A DNA stretch of 24,882 nucleotides, from positions 1 through 24,882 of the forward strand of contig JAAAIG010000199.1 of the NCBI GenBank assembly GCA_015852425.1. Direction: 5' to 3'. A program made the translations under genes and the position numbers. A model generated the notes under the pieces. The model was not told the origin of the DNA and did no database searches. It was given only the letters and a program-made list of their open reading frames with translations. The DNA is from Gryganskiella cystojenkinii. Lineage: Eukaryota > Mortierellomycota > Mortierellomycetes > Mortierellales > Mortierellaceae. Each line of letters starts with the position of its first letter. Within the stretch, counting starts at the first letter, position 1. Below, piece by piece: positions 1 to 8,818 of this stretch.

Positions 1-698
1 GCCATCGGGACGGATGATATCAAGGGTGTGCTCCTGAGTGCCCTCAAGTTTAGAACTGAGGACCAACTTGTTGCCACCGAGAGGTGTATCCTCCTTCATC
101 TTGTCCTTGTCCTTGACAAAGAGCTCCAAGACGGTGTCCTCTGGAACATTCAACAACTCCCACTTTGCGTTCCAGGTAGGGGAAAGGGTATTCCACTGGA
201 CGCCAGTGCTGATATCAATTAAAGTGAAAGAAGAGCATGTTAGATGTGTAGCAAATACATAAGCAATCTAGCAGTAGGATATATCATCTCTCGAGAAAAA
301 AAAAAAAAAAAAATTACACAAAGGCAAGAGACTGAGGGTCAGTTGGCGATCCCAGGTAAGCCTCAAGGAAAGGGTCTGAGGAGAGAATATCGCCACGGGG
401 GAGATCCTATGTTGTTGTACATGCAATCATAAACGAAATGAGAATCGCGCAACGTAATGCCTTAAATGAAGAAGAGGTCACAACCTGAGACATCTGTCCA
501 AACGCGTGTTTTGGTACCCAGGCTACTCCATTCTCCCTCCCTTACCTTGGCTCCCTTGAAGGTGATGCTATAATCCCAGTTCTTGCTGGTGACGGCAGCG
601 GCGACAGTCTCCTGGGCAGCCTGGACAGCAAGAGGCTCGACGGTATCGCGGTTGCGGTGGACCAAGGCGGAGACCTTCTGGTGGAGGGAAGTCAACAT
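1..698 (-). CDS. C2-domain protein, 5' part (runs off left edge)
   Basis: Three exons join in frame on the minus strand: 698-546, 406-318 and 208-1 (open at the edge). Introns are 545-407 (GTAAGG...TAG) and 317-209 (GTAATT...CAG). The 150 visible residues start with a probable amphipathic helix of about 40 residues, followed by a C2 domain from about residue 42. It has the typical GAKDLPRGD and SSDPFLEAYLG strand-loop segments, then QWNTLSPTWN and LELFVKDKDK. Candidate Ca2+-binding acidic residues are D57, D62, D114 and D116, so Ca2+-dependent phospholipid binding is plausible by family knowledge. The start at 698 is the first ATG after a CT-rich leader. What follows the C2 domain is outside the window, so the full function is unknown; the C2 call itself is fairly secure. 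Confidence 0.82.
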
Positions 699-1885
699 TT
701 TAGGGAATAGAAAAGTTGGTAGGGATGGTAGCGATGAGGAGGGTGATGTGCAAAAGAGAAAAAAAGAAGAAAAGAGAATGGAAAAGAAAAGAAGTGAACC
801 AGGGGTGCAACCTTTTTTACTTTCTTTTTTCCAAAACTGGGCTTTCGAGCGCCACAGGCACGCCCAAGCGGGGCCAACTGCTCACTTGCATGACCCACTC
901 TTTATCCCCTAGTCCAAAACAGGGACGGACATTCAAGGTCCATGAAAAAAAGTTGTTCCTGTCTGAGAGGTGGTGCTCTTTTTCGCCTTTTCTCCTGCGG
1001 GACGAAACTTCGCCTGGGATGACGAGTTTTGCAGAAAATTGAACCTCAGCCCGGGGAAGGAGCCATTTCTATCTTTTTTCTTTCATCTTTTTTTTTTTTT
1101 TTCATGTGAGTGTTCTTGTCGCCTGGTCTTTTTAGACAATTTCTGTTTCTTTTTCTCTTGTCTCGCTTTGAAAACATGTTGTACCTGTACTGGTCAGTGG
1201 GGATAGGGGATACATGGCTGTTGTCGTTCCTTGCTGTCTGAATGATCCTTCATACTGAGCACATGGACTAACATTTTACAGGAGTGGGAAAAAAGAAGAA
1301 AAAATCCAACTGGACCTTAAAAAACAAAAAAAAAAAGTTTGGTTCGAACCTCAAGAAGGAAACGAGTTTACCAGCTGGACGCTGGAACTACATTGTCAAC
1401 TATTTTTTTCCGCCTCCTTTGCTTGTGCTGTCATCAATGCGTGTTCCGTCGTAAACACCCAATATCGCGTTTGACAACATCTTGTTATCCTGGAATGTAC
1501 TTGCGGAAAGCGGCGTAGACCGCCTTTTTATTATTCAGAGCAAGAGGTCAAAAAAGTCATTATAAATACATAGAGGGACAGTCCAAAAAACTTGGCAAGC
1601 GTTCGACGTTCACTCTCCAGGCCCAAAAAGGACCGGGTACGAAAGTTTCAGTCCGGCATTAAAAGTACACGGGCACATAGGCAGTAGACATCCTTTTAGG
1701 CATTAAACATGTTGTTCTGTGACCCGCCGCCGCTGTAAAGTGAGCTGCCGTCGGGTATGCTGTTGGAGGCGATGGCGTAAAAATATTTTTTTTAAAAAAA
1801 AGGAATGAGTTAGCAACATGCGCGTTATTTTTTTTTTCAATAACAGCCCAAATTTTACCGAGGATCATCGCTGTTCATCGCTTGT
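699..1885. other. Intergenic: promoter of the C2 gene and 3' region of PPZ
   Basis: No coding exon is supported here. The part next to 698 is pyrimidine-rich on the minus strand with no minus-strand ATG from 699 to about 886, which fits a 5' leader for the C2 gene. The rest holds T and A runs (for example about 1088-1102) and the probable 3' untranslated region of the phosphatase gene near 1500-1885. No tRNA or other RNA gene could be folded. Confidence 0.6.
1527..1532 (-). terminator. Candidate poly(A) signal for the PPZ gene
   Basis: AATAAA on the minus strand (TTTATT on plus), about 350 nt beyond the PPZ stop codon. It is the first perfect hexamer noticed downstream. Fungal poly(A) signals are loose, so the assignment is tentative. 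Confidence 0.35.
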
Positions 1886-4620
1886 TTACCTCAGCCGTTG
1901 CTTGTTGGCACGCCACCCGCCTGAGTTTGCTGCAAGGCTCTGCATCTGGGCCTTGGCCGTGGCCTGATCGATGGGCTTGAGCAACTCGAAACTACACAGC
2001 AATTCCTCACTCACAGACATGACGGCCCCAAAATTATCAAACTCGCCACAATAGTTAGGTGCTGAAAAGACCGTGACCAACGTTCGATCGTTAAAGAACT
2101 CGTATCCGTCCTCGACCACCATATGGGCTCGGCACACCAGGTCAAAATCGTGCTTGTTCAAGAACTTTTGAATAATACTCCGACCGAAACAGTATGAGAC
2201 ACCGCGTTCATTGTCTTCCCAATCCAACGCCGTCTCTGAGGGGTCTGACCAAAGGAGATCATTCAAGAGACCGTAGTCGGGAACATCGGTCGGTCGTCTC
2301 AATGCTCGGATATCATCCATGGTACCCAGGTTCGGTGAGAGTCCTCCATGGACACAAAAGATCTTGTTCGCGACGATCGCGGCAAGAGGTAGGCAATTGA
2401 ACACGTCCACAAAGGCTTTCCACATCTTGACATTGGCACGGCGTTTGCATTCGTCGTAGAATCCGTACACTAAAACATAAGAGTTCATGACAGAAGAGAA
2501 AAAGAAACGAAAAATATAAGATTGCTGTTCCGCATGGTTCTAGGGATTACACCAAGGTCTCGCGGTAACGCGGAGAGAGAACTGTGTTCGTATGTCTCTC
2601 TTTTATGCATGATGTCGTCAAGGCTGGAAGGTGCTTCACAGTCAATTCCATGGCGCTCGGTCCAATATAGCCCTGTGAACAGTCGCTGTCAAAGATAATA
2701 CTTTATCTTGAGTATCTTCCTATCCCGCGACCCCAGCCTGATTGATGAGTCCAAATAACAACGCTTTGTCGACCCTCCTACCTGTGTTCTTAACAGAAAG
2801 AATTAAAATAGCGATGAAGTGAAGTCTTTACCTTTCGTGACATTGGCACATTCATGGTTACCGCGGAGCAAGAAAAAGTTTTCCGGGTACTTGATCTTGT
2901 AACAAAACAACAACAAGATCGTCTCCAGACTCTGTTTACCACGATCGACATAATCGCCCAGGAACAGGAAATTGGCTGAAGGCGGGAACCCACACATCTC
3001 AAACAGTCTCAACAGATCTGTGTACTGTCCATGAATGTCGCCAACAATCTTGACCGGTGCGTTCAACTCGATGAGCGTCGGTTGCGATAAAAATACCTCT
3101 CGAGCCTGTTGACAAATAAAAACAATTTCCTTGTTGGACAGACAAATGTTCTTGGCGACCTTTCCAGAGTATCCGGCATCCAATAGCCTCGAGATGAGGT
3201 CGTCAATGTCCATGCCCTTGTTGCTCTTGTCCGAGGCTGTGCCCAGGAAGGAAAGTCGTGAAGTCGGTGAGAGCTCCAAGGACCGCGACCCATTCGCAGA
3301 CGAGGACCTTGGGGAGAGCGGCGGTGATTTGGAATAGTAGGACGATGGAGCTCCGTTGACGGGGATGGTCAGGGGTGTCAGGTTCGGTCGTTTAATGAGG
3401 ATGGGCTCGCCTGGCTCTGACACTGCGAACGGGATGCTGGGCTCCGGAGGAGGTGGTGAGGCTTGCTCTGGTGATTTTTGAAGGTCCTCGATGGGCTCCT
3501 CCAGGGGGTTGGTTTCCTCCATACTATTGTTGCCGCTCTTAGTCCATTCTGACTGCTGCTGGGAGTGAGGTTGTTGCTGGTCATCATGGCCGTTTTGGAG
3601 AGTGTTGAGACTGTCATCGTTGACAGTATCGTTTCCGCCTCGGTTTCCAAAGACGTTGTTCTTGATATGATCATAATGCTCCTGCATTGACTTGTGGGGG
3701 GTTGGGGAGCCATTCTGCTGTGAACCCGAATTATCGGTTGTTGTTGTAGTAGCGGACGAAGTCATGGTGGCTGTGGCGAGTGTGGTTGTTGCTGAGGGTG
3801 CAGCTGCTCCCGTGGCAACGGCCGAGAGTGGGGTAAGCGAAGGAGGATGCGCTAATCCGTTATGGTTACTTCCAGCAGCAGTAGACGTGGTTGACCCCAC
3901 ACTATTACCACCATTAGCAGCGCCTGGACCTGCAGAGGACCGTGGTGGTTGAAGCGCCTGGGCCATTTGTGGGTAGTTTTGGTGGTGTCCACTGTCGTGT
4001 GTATGAGCCTGAGGTGGAGGTTGGATCATTTCGTTTAGTGAAGACTTGAGACGCTTTTGAGAGTCTTGATTTTGGCTGCTACTTGCAAGAAAAGTCCCAG
4101 AGGCGACTATCGAGGCATCAACCTGCTGCACGGGGCTACTGTTCCCACCACCGTTTCCTTCACCCGTGGTCGTGGTCGTGGATGTGGCCATGGCCGAGGT
4201 GGTTGTGCGAGGGAGTGAGGTGAGTAAAGAGGCAGGGCTTGAGCCTGAGCTGCCATTGCTGTTGTTGCTAGAGTTGCTGTTACTGCTGCCGCTGCTTAGG
4301 TTATGAATGGCCTCGTGTGATTGTCGGTTGGGATGAGAATAGGGCTGGGAGACATGTGCTGTGGTCGAGTCCTTGCTGTTATTGTAGTTTGTCGGGCTAC
4401 CGATGTAGCCATTCGAATTGATTTTGTTCTTGGTAATGTCCTCCAGGGGTCTTGTGAGCGATGCAGGGTCTCCACTGGTTGTCGAAGGACTAGTCGCGGT
4501 TACGTGTTCGGAGAGAACGTCGCCAAGAACGCCTCGGCCTTTCAGATTCTGACGTTTGGTGTTGCCGTTGCTGTTTCCAGGTCCTCCGACGCCGCTGGCG
4601 GTGCTGGTTTGGTTGCCCAT
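1886..4620 (-). CDS. PPZ1: PPZ-type serine/threonine protein phosphatase
   Basis: Two exons, 4620-2832 and 2469-1886, flank a 362-nt intron (GTAAAG...TTTTAG) and give 790 aa. The join restores the family sequence [15 protein letters not shown]. The catalytic domain (about residues 490-765) carries all metal-ligand motifs of PPP phosphatases: GDIHGQ (D528, H530), GDYVDRGKQ (D556), RGNHE (N588), H637 in VHGG and H712 in RAHMVVEDG, plus [11 protein letters not shown]. The first 490 residues are low-complexity (Ser, Asn, Thr, Gln, Pro). The protein starts MGNQTS, an N-myristoylation-type signal shared with yeast Ppz1. In yeast, Ppz enzymes restrain K+ uptake, act in salt and cell-cycle control, and are inhibited by Hal3/Vhs3. 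A plain PP1 is excluded by the long extension and the PPZ-like catalytic wording. The ATG at 4620 is preferred because it creates MGNxxS. Confidence 0.95.
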
Positions 4621-5231
4621 GAAACAAAGGAAATATAACAATCGTCTGACTTTGGAACTGAAATAGTGAAAGGGAAATAAGATAGAGTGCGGGGGAAGAA
4701 AGAAAAAAAGACTATACAAAAAGCAACTCAGAGACAGACAACAGGGGACAAAAGGGGGGCACACGCGGACAAGAAGAACAGCGAATAAAGAGAGAAAGAG
4801 AAAATGCGGGTAATTGGTACAAATGGTAGCGGTGGAATGTGAACCTGCAGGGAGACAAATGAATGTTATAAAAAAAGAAAAGGAGTCAATGACTGGTGAG
4901 GACTAGAAAGAGGCTCTCCTTTGCACGCGTGGTAGTCAAAGAGGAAGAGGTCAAAAAAGAAGAGGGAGTGATTGAAAAAAAGAGGAGGAGGAGGAAGGAA
5001 GGAAGAGAACAAAAAAGAGGGGAAGGGTGAAGAGAAAGTGAGATATGGTGAGCGACAAGTCTTCCCTCTCCACAAGCAATGACAATAACCAAACAACACA
5101 AAGAGTGCACAAATACAAAAAAACACGGCCCAGGGCACAACTCCACCGATGTTGATAGGTCCCACTCCACCGACCGCCCCTCTTTTCTCTCTTTTCTCTT
5201 TTCTCCTCAACACGTCTCGTGAGGTGAGGTG
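4621..5231 (-). promoter_or_regulatory. Probable long 5' leader/core promoter of PPZ
   Basis: Read on the minus strand, this 611-nt stretch is strongly pyrimidine-rich and contains no ATG. The first upstream ATG is at 5234-5232. Such CT-rich, ATG-free stretches are what fungal 5' leaders look like. Around 5150 the purine-rich strand switches from plus to minus, which may mark the transcription start zone. Confidence 0.5.
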
Positions 5232-5532
5232 CATCTTTTTCTCTCTCTCTGTCTTTCTCTTTTGTTTTGCTTGTGTGCAGAAAACAAACAAAAGAAAACG
5301 AATGATTTTGTGTCCAAACCTTGCGCTTGCAATGACCTTGGCCACTGCTGCTGCTGGCATCGTCTCTCGTCATTGCTCTCTCTCTCTCTTTTCAAATGAA
5401 AACATGACCGCAGCCAGAGATGGGATCAAAAGAGACCCTGTCAGGCATGTTCTTTCTGTCGACAGTATCTCATACACACAGCGACACCTTCACCTCATCC
5501 AGAGTGTCTCTTGTGTGTCTTGGTGTTTGTAT

Positions 5533-5564
5533 TTGTGGCCTCCCTCCCTTGTGGCCTCCCTCCC
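5533..5564. repeat. Perfect 16-bp tandem duplication
   Basis: The unit TTGTGGCCTCCCTCCC occurs twice back to back at 5533-5548 and 5549-5564. It lies in non-coding DNA between PPZ and Dad2. It is probably replication slippage or a short duplicated regulatory stretch. Confidence 0.85.
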
Positions 5565-6216
5565 TGGAAGAAAAAATAGTCATCCTTCTGTTTTGCTTCT
5601 TCATCATCCTCGTTACTACGCGTATCGAAGGCGCAGAGGGGAATTGGTGGAAAATAAATGAAAAAAGAGCAAGTGGTCGACTACACCGAGTGTAATGTCC
5701 TCGAGAATTTTTTTTTTTCGCTGCCTTTTCCCCGTCGCATTTTTCTCCAACCCATCTCACTAGCACGGTTTCCTATCGTGCATGAGAGCCAGTGAGGGGA
5801 AAAGAAAGCACGCGCAAGGTGGTCGGATTCATTCCCTGCTTCTTGTGCAAGCCATGATCCAACGAACCGTATGCTTCTTTATTTTCACACAGCGAGTCCC
5901 CTGCCGTCACATTTTGTACTTTGCGCCCTTGCCACCCTCAACCGTCAAGTGAGACACACTGAAGCGGAAAGACGACCTTTGTTTTTGACTAGTCAAGGCC
6001 CTGCCCTGCGAAGATCGAGGAGCAGCAAAATTGAATGAACGCAAAAGCGAACTGTGCGCTGCACACACCACCATCCTTTCATCACCAACTTTTTGGCACT
6101 TGTGTGGGCGGTTGCGGTGACACACAATCTCAAAACTCTTTTTTTTTTTCGCAAGGGGGGTGTGGGTGACCAGTCCACTCCACCCCACCTTTGTAGGTCA
6201 AAGCGCCCAGTGAGAG

Positions 6217-6222
6217 ACGCGT
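6217..6222. promoter_or_regulatory. MCB-like ACGCGT site upstream of Dad2
   Basis: A perfect ACGCGT lies about 190 bp before the Dad2 ATG. This hexamer is the MluI cell-cycle box bound by MBF in yeasts and suits a mitotic gene. A single hexamer is weak evidence. Confidence 0.35.
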
Positions 6223-6412
6223 TCCTTTTTCATGTAAATTAGATTAAAACATTTTTTCTTTGAATTGTTTTCGGTCACGAGATTGCATCTAAACGAAGAA
6301 ATTTGGCAGTGGCTTTGACAATCATTCCATCACAGCTTTTTTCGCGACTGTCAGGATTTCAGGTGCTTTTTCCTTTCCGTGAAAAAAAAAGAAAAAGAAA
6401 AAAAAACGCATA

Positions 6413-6952
6413 ATGTCCTCCCAACAGGCTCCACCACACTTGGTCCAGCGCATGCAGGAGAAGCAACAAGAACTCGAACAGCTCTTGGTTCTCCGTCAAC
6501 TCGCGACCCATCTTCAGACCCATTTTGATGAACTCTCGGACAAATTTGATGGATTGATGCAAGGCAACCAAGGTAAGCATTGTTTTTCGATGAATGCTCT
6601 GGACGTGTCGTGAGTTCTATGTACTTCATAAACCTTGGAGGATCTCCTGTGCCAAGCACTAAGGTATTTCCCGAAAATTCTTGTTCCGTTGCTCTCCCCC
6701 ATAGCTGTGTCGAAAGTACTCGAGAACTGGTCAGACGTGTTCCGCAATATTAATATGACGGGTGAGAAAGAGAAACATGCTTTTCAAGCCCTTGGACAGA
6801 CAGGACCAAGAACAAAGTGAGCTATCGATGAACTAAACGTCGTCGGACACTCTTTTATTGTTTTCTCTCTGTTATTAGATAACTACGCAGCACAGGATCA
6901 GGAGGGTGACCAGGAGCGATCATCTCTTGTCAGGATCCCAATCGCGCCATAA
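6413..6952 (+). CDS. DAD2: DASH/Dam1 complex subunit Dad2
   Basis: Three exons, 6413-6572, 6705-6761 and 6879-6952, with GTAAGC...TAG and GTGAGA...TAG introns, give 96 aa. The segment LVQRMQEKQQELEQL and the following heptad-rich stretch (about residues 9-50) form the coiled coil typical of Dad2. ENWSDVFRNINM after the first intron and the SLVRIPIAP tail match the conserved Dad2 core and C-terminal motif. Dad2 belongs to the ten-subunit DASH (Dam1) complex, which couples kinetochores to spindle microtubules in fungi. The length agrees with the family (about 100 aa). The start is the first ATG after an A-rich tract, with A at -3. The gene is divergent from PPZ and convergent with the HMG gene. 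Confidence 0.93.
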
Positions 6953-7380
6953 GAGTCAGGACGAACCTAGCCATCGTTTGGTCCCTTTGAATGAGTCTAT
7001 CCCACCCATTCTCGGCATGTAGCACGCCAGTTCTTGTTTTGATCAAACTGGCCTCAAAACACATATACGCCTCTCGCATATACCACACGCAGTCGAAATC
7101 TCTGCATTCAGAAGGCAACAACAGCACCATCTTTGTATCATAGCATCATTTTCAAACAAGAAATCACAAGAAAAATCACAGACTTTCTAAGGAAAGAAAA
7201 AGTGAAGAGTTGTTACAGGGATTTTTATGAACAATTATGCGAGAGACTGCACAGGAAGGAAGCAAACGAGGGTACGAGTAATAAAACAAGAGTTGAACAG
7301 AGCAAATGAAAAAAAGAGAAAGGAATTGAGCAGGTTCTTTTTGTTTGTTTGTTTTTGAGAAGGCGCTGGGGATATTTTGT
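6953..7380. other. Spacer between convergent Dad2 and HMG genes
   Basis: This 428-nt stretch must hold both 3' ends. A plus-strand AATAAA at 7280-7285 could end the Dad2 transcript, which would then overlap the HMG 3' region. No clear minus-strand hexamer was seen for the HMG gene. No coding sequence is supported. Confidence 0.55.
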
Positions 7381-8818
7381 TTAAGACTGGGCATCGTAAG
7401 CAGCCTTCTCGATCTTGTAGGCCTCCATGGCAACACGGTTACGCTCGGTGTACATGGCCTTCTCAGAGTCAGAGACCTTGCTCCAGGCTTCGGCAAAGGC
7501 TTTGGATTGCTCCTTGAGCGACAAGTGTGCGAACTGACCAGACTCACGGAGATCCTTGGCATACAAGAAAAAGTTGGAAAGAGGACGCTTGGGAGCGTTG
7601 GGGTCCTTCAAGGAAGGGAGACCCTTACGACCATTCTCTCTCAAAGCAGCACGACGCTGGTTCTCGAGCTTGTATTCTGCAGGCGTCAACTCCTCCAAAC
7701 GATCCTTAGTCTCCTGCTTGAACGCGGCAAAGTTGGCCTTGTACTTGTCTTGGTAGGCCTGTCAAGAGAGGGTTTGTGAAAAACAAAAGGATAAAGAGTG
7801 AGCAAAAGAACAACGGACTCGGAAGATGAAAAAATAAGAAAAAGCTTGTCTCCATCTCTCCTTCTTTCTTACCTGCTTTTCGCTGGCAGGGAGGTTCTTC
7901 CAGAGCTCGGCGGCAATGGCGCCCTCGACGGTGGGGACAACGGGCTTTCCGGAAGCCTTGACCTTCTCCATATGCTCTCTGAAGAACATGTTCCAGGAAG
8001 TACCGGGGCGCTTGGGCATGGTCACAGCGGTGACTATAAAAATGTGAAAGGAAAACGAGCCAGATGTATTAGTACTATTGTTTTCGCTCTGTAAAGAAGT
8101 TTTGACAAGAAAAAAAATACAGTCCAAGAAAAAAAGAGAAAAAAAACAGAGTGGTTTCCGCGGAACGAAAAGCCTCCGAGTCCTTCTTCACTCTGTTACC
8201 ACCCCGTCACTCAAAAAGATATCAACGGCTGCAACAAACAACGATGTGAATACATTTTTCACTTTCCCGCCAAACGCGTCGTTTTGGGCATGTTTGCAGA
8301 ACCGTTGGTTCTTTTTTGGAGGTGTTCAGAAAGAAAAAAAGTGAAAAAAAACGCGAAAAAACAAAAAACCAAAACAAAGTCGACCCCTCGGACTTTTTTT
8401 TTCAAGCTGTTTTGGAGGGTAAGTGATTACTTTCAGAAATCACAAATCTCGGATGGGCATGACGATGGTCACCATGAAGGGGAAAGAAAGGGGAGATCAC
8501 ACATGTGCAGATCTTGACGCGCACGCGAGATCAATCAAATAAAAATAAAAAAGAGAACGAGAAAACACTAATATCAAGAGGGGGGAAACAGGGATGGGGA
8601 TGATGAGGATGAAGATAGGAGTGGAAGGATGAGCGGATGGGGATGTGGGGGATGAGTGGATGGAGAAAGAGAAGGGGAGCACAGGACTGCAGAGGGATAT
8701 AGATGAATAGACAGAGCACGCGGATGGGAGTCGACTTACTCTTCTTGGGCTTCTGTTCCTTCTTGAGGGCCTTGACCTTCTCGCCCTTGACCTTGTCTTC
8801 TTTTGCGACCTTGGGCAT
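7381..8818 (-). CDS. Tandem HMG-box protein, TFAM/Abf2-like layout
   Basis: Exons 8818-8740, 8033-7873 and 7758-7381 (introns of 706 and 114 nt, GTAAGT...TAG and GTAAGA...CAG) give 205 aa. Residues 1-27 are Lys-rich. HMG box A covers about 33-100 (MPKRPGTSWNMFFREH, then LWKNLPASEKQAYQDKYKA). A helical linker at about 101-130 begins LEELTPAE. Box B covers about 132-202 (DPNAPKRPLSNFFLYAKDL, then AWSKVSDSEKAMY). Two boxes, the linker and the short tail resemble the mitochondrial nucleoid proteins TFAM and Abf2, but no ATG-initiated presequence is visible, so a nuclear HMGB-like role is equally possible. Expected role: sequence-tolerant DNA bending and packaging. A second in-frame ATG (M32, 8019) begins box A and could start a 174-aa form. 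The small first exon rests on phase, a strong GTAAGT donor and an AACATG start context. Confidence 0.88.
8263..8279. promoter_or_regulatory. Composite E2F-type plus MCB-type motif in HMG intron 1
   Basis: TTTCCCGCCAAACGCGT joins a perfect E2F consensus (TTTCCCGCC, 8263-8271) to an MCB hexamer (ACGCGT, 8274-8279) with only two bases between them. It lies in the first intron of the HMG gene, about 250 bp before the internal M32 ATG, where an internal promoter would place it. Confidence 0.5.
8581..8700. repeat. Purine/GGATG-rich low-complexity stretch in HMG intron 1
   Basis: The plus strand shows many irregular GGATG, GATGAG and GGGG units, so the transcribed strand reads CATCC-rich. No regular period. 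It lies inside the 706-nt first intron of the HMG gene, just 3' of exon 1. Confidence 0.6.

Larger units (their letters stand above)
5232..6412. other. Intergenic between divergent PPZ and Dad2
   Basis: No supported gene. It holds alternating pyrimidine and purine tracts, a perfect 16-bp tandem duplication, ACGCGT sites at 5618-5623 and 6217-6222, and an A-rich run directly before the Dad2 ATG. Several open frames here encode only low-complexity peptides and show no family resemblance. Confidence 0.6.

Noticed and set aside
1339..1352. GGTTCGAACC, resembling a tRNA B-box
   Set aside because: The flanking bases do not form a T-stem on either strand and no A-box, anticodon arm or acceptor stem is present.
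5149..5661. 170-codon plus-strand open frame between PPZ and Dad2
   Set aside because: Low-complexity translation from CT-rich DNA, no domain and no splice support.
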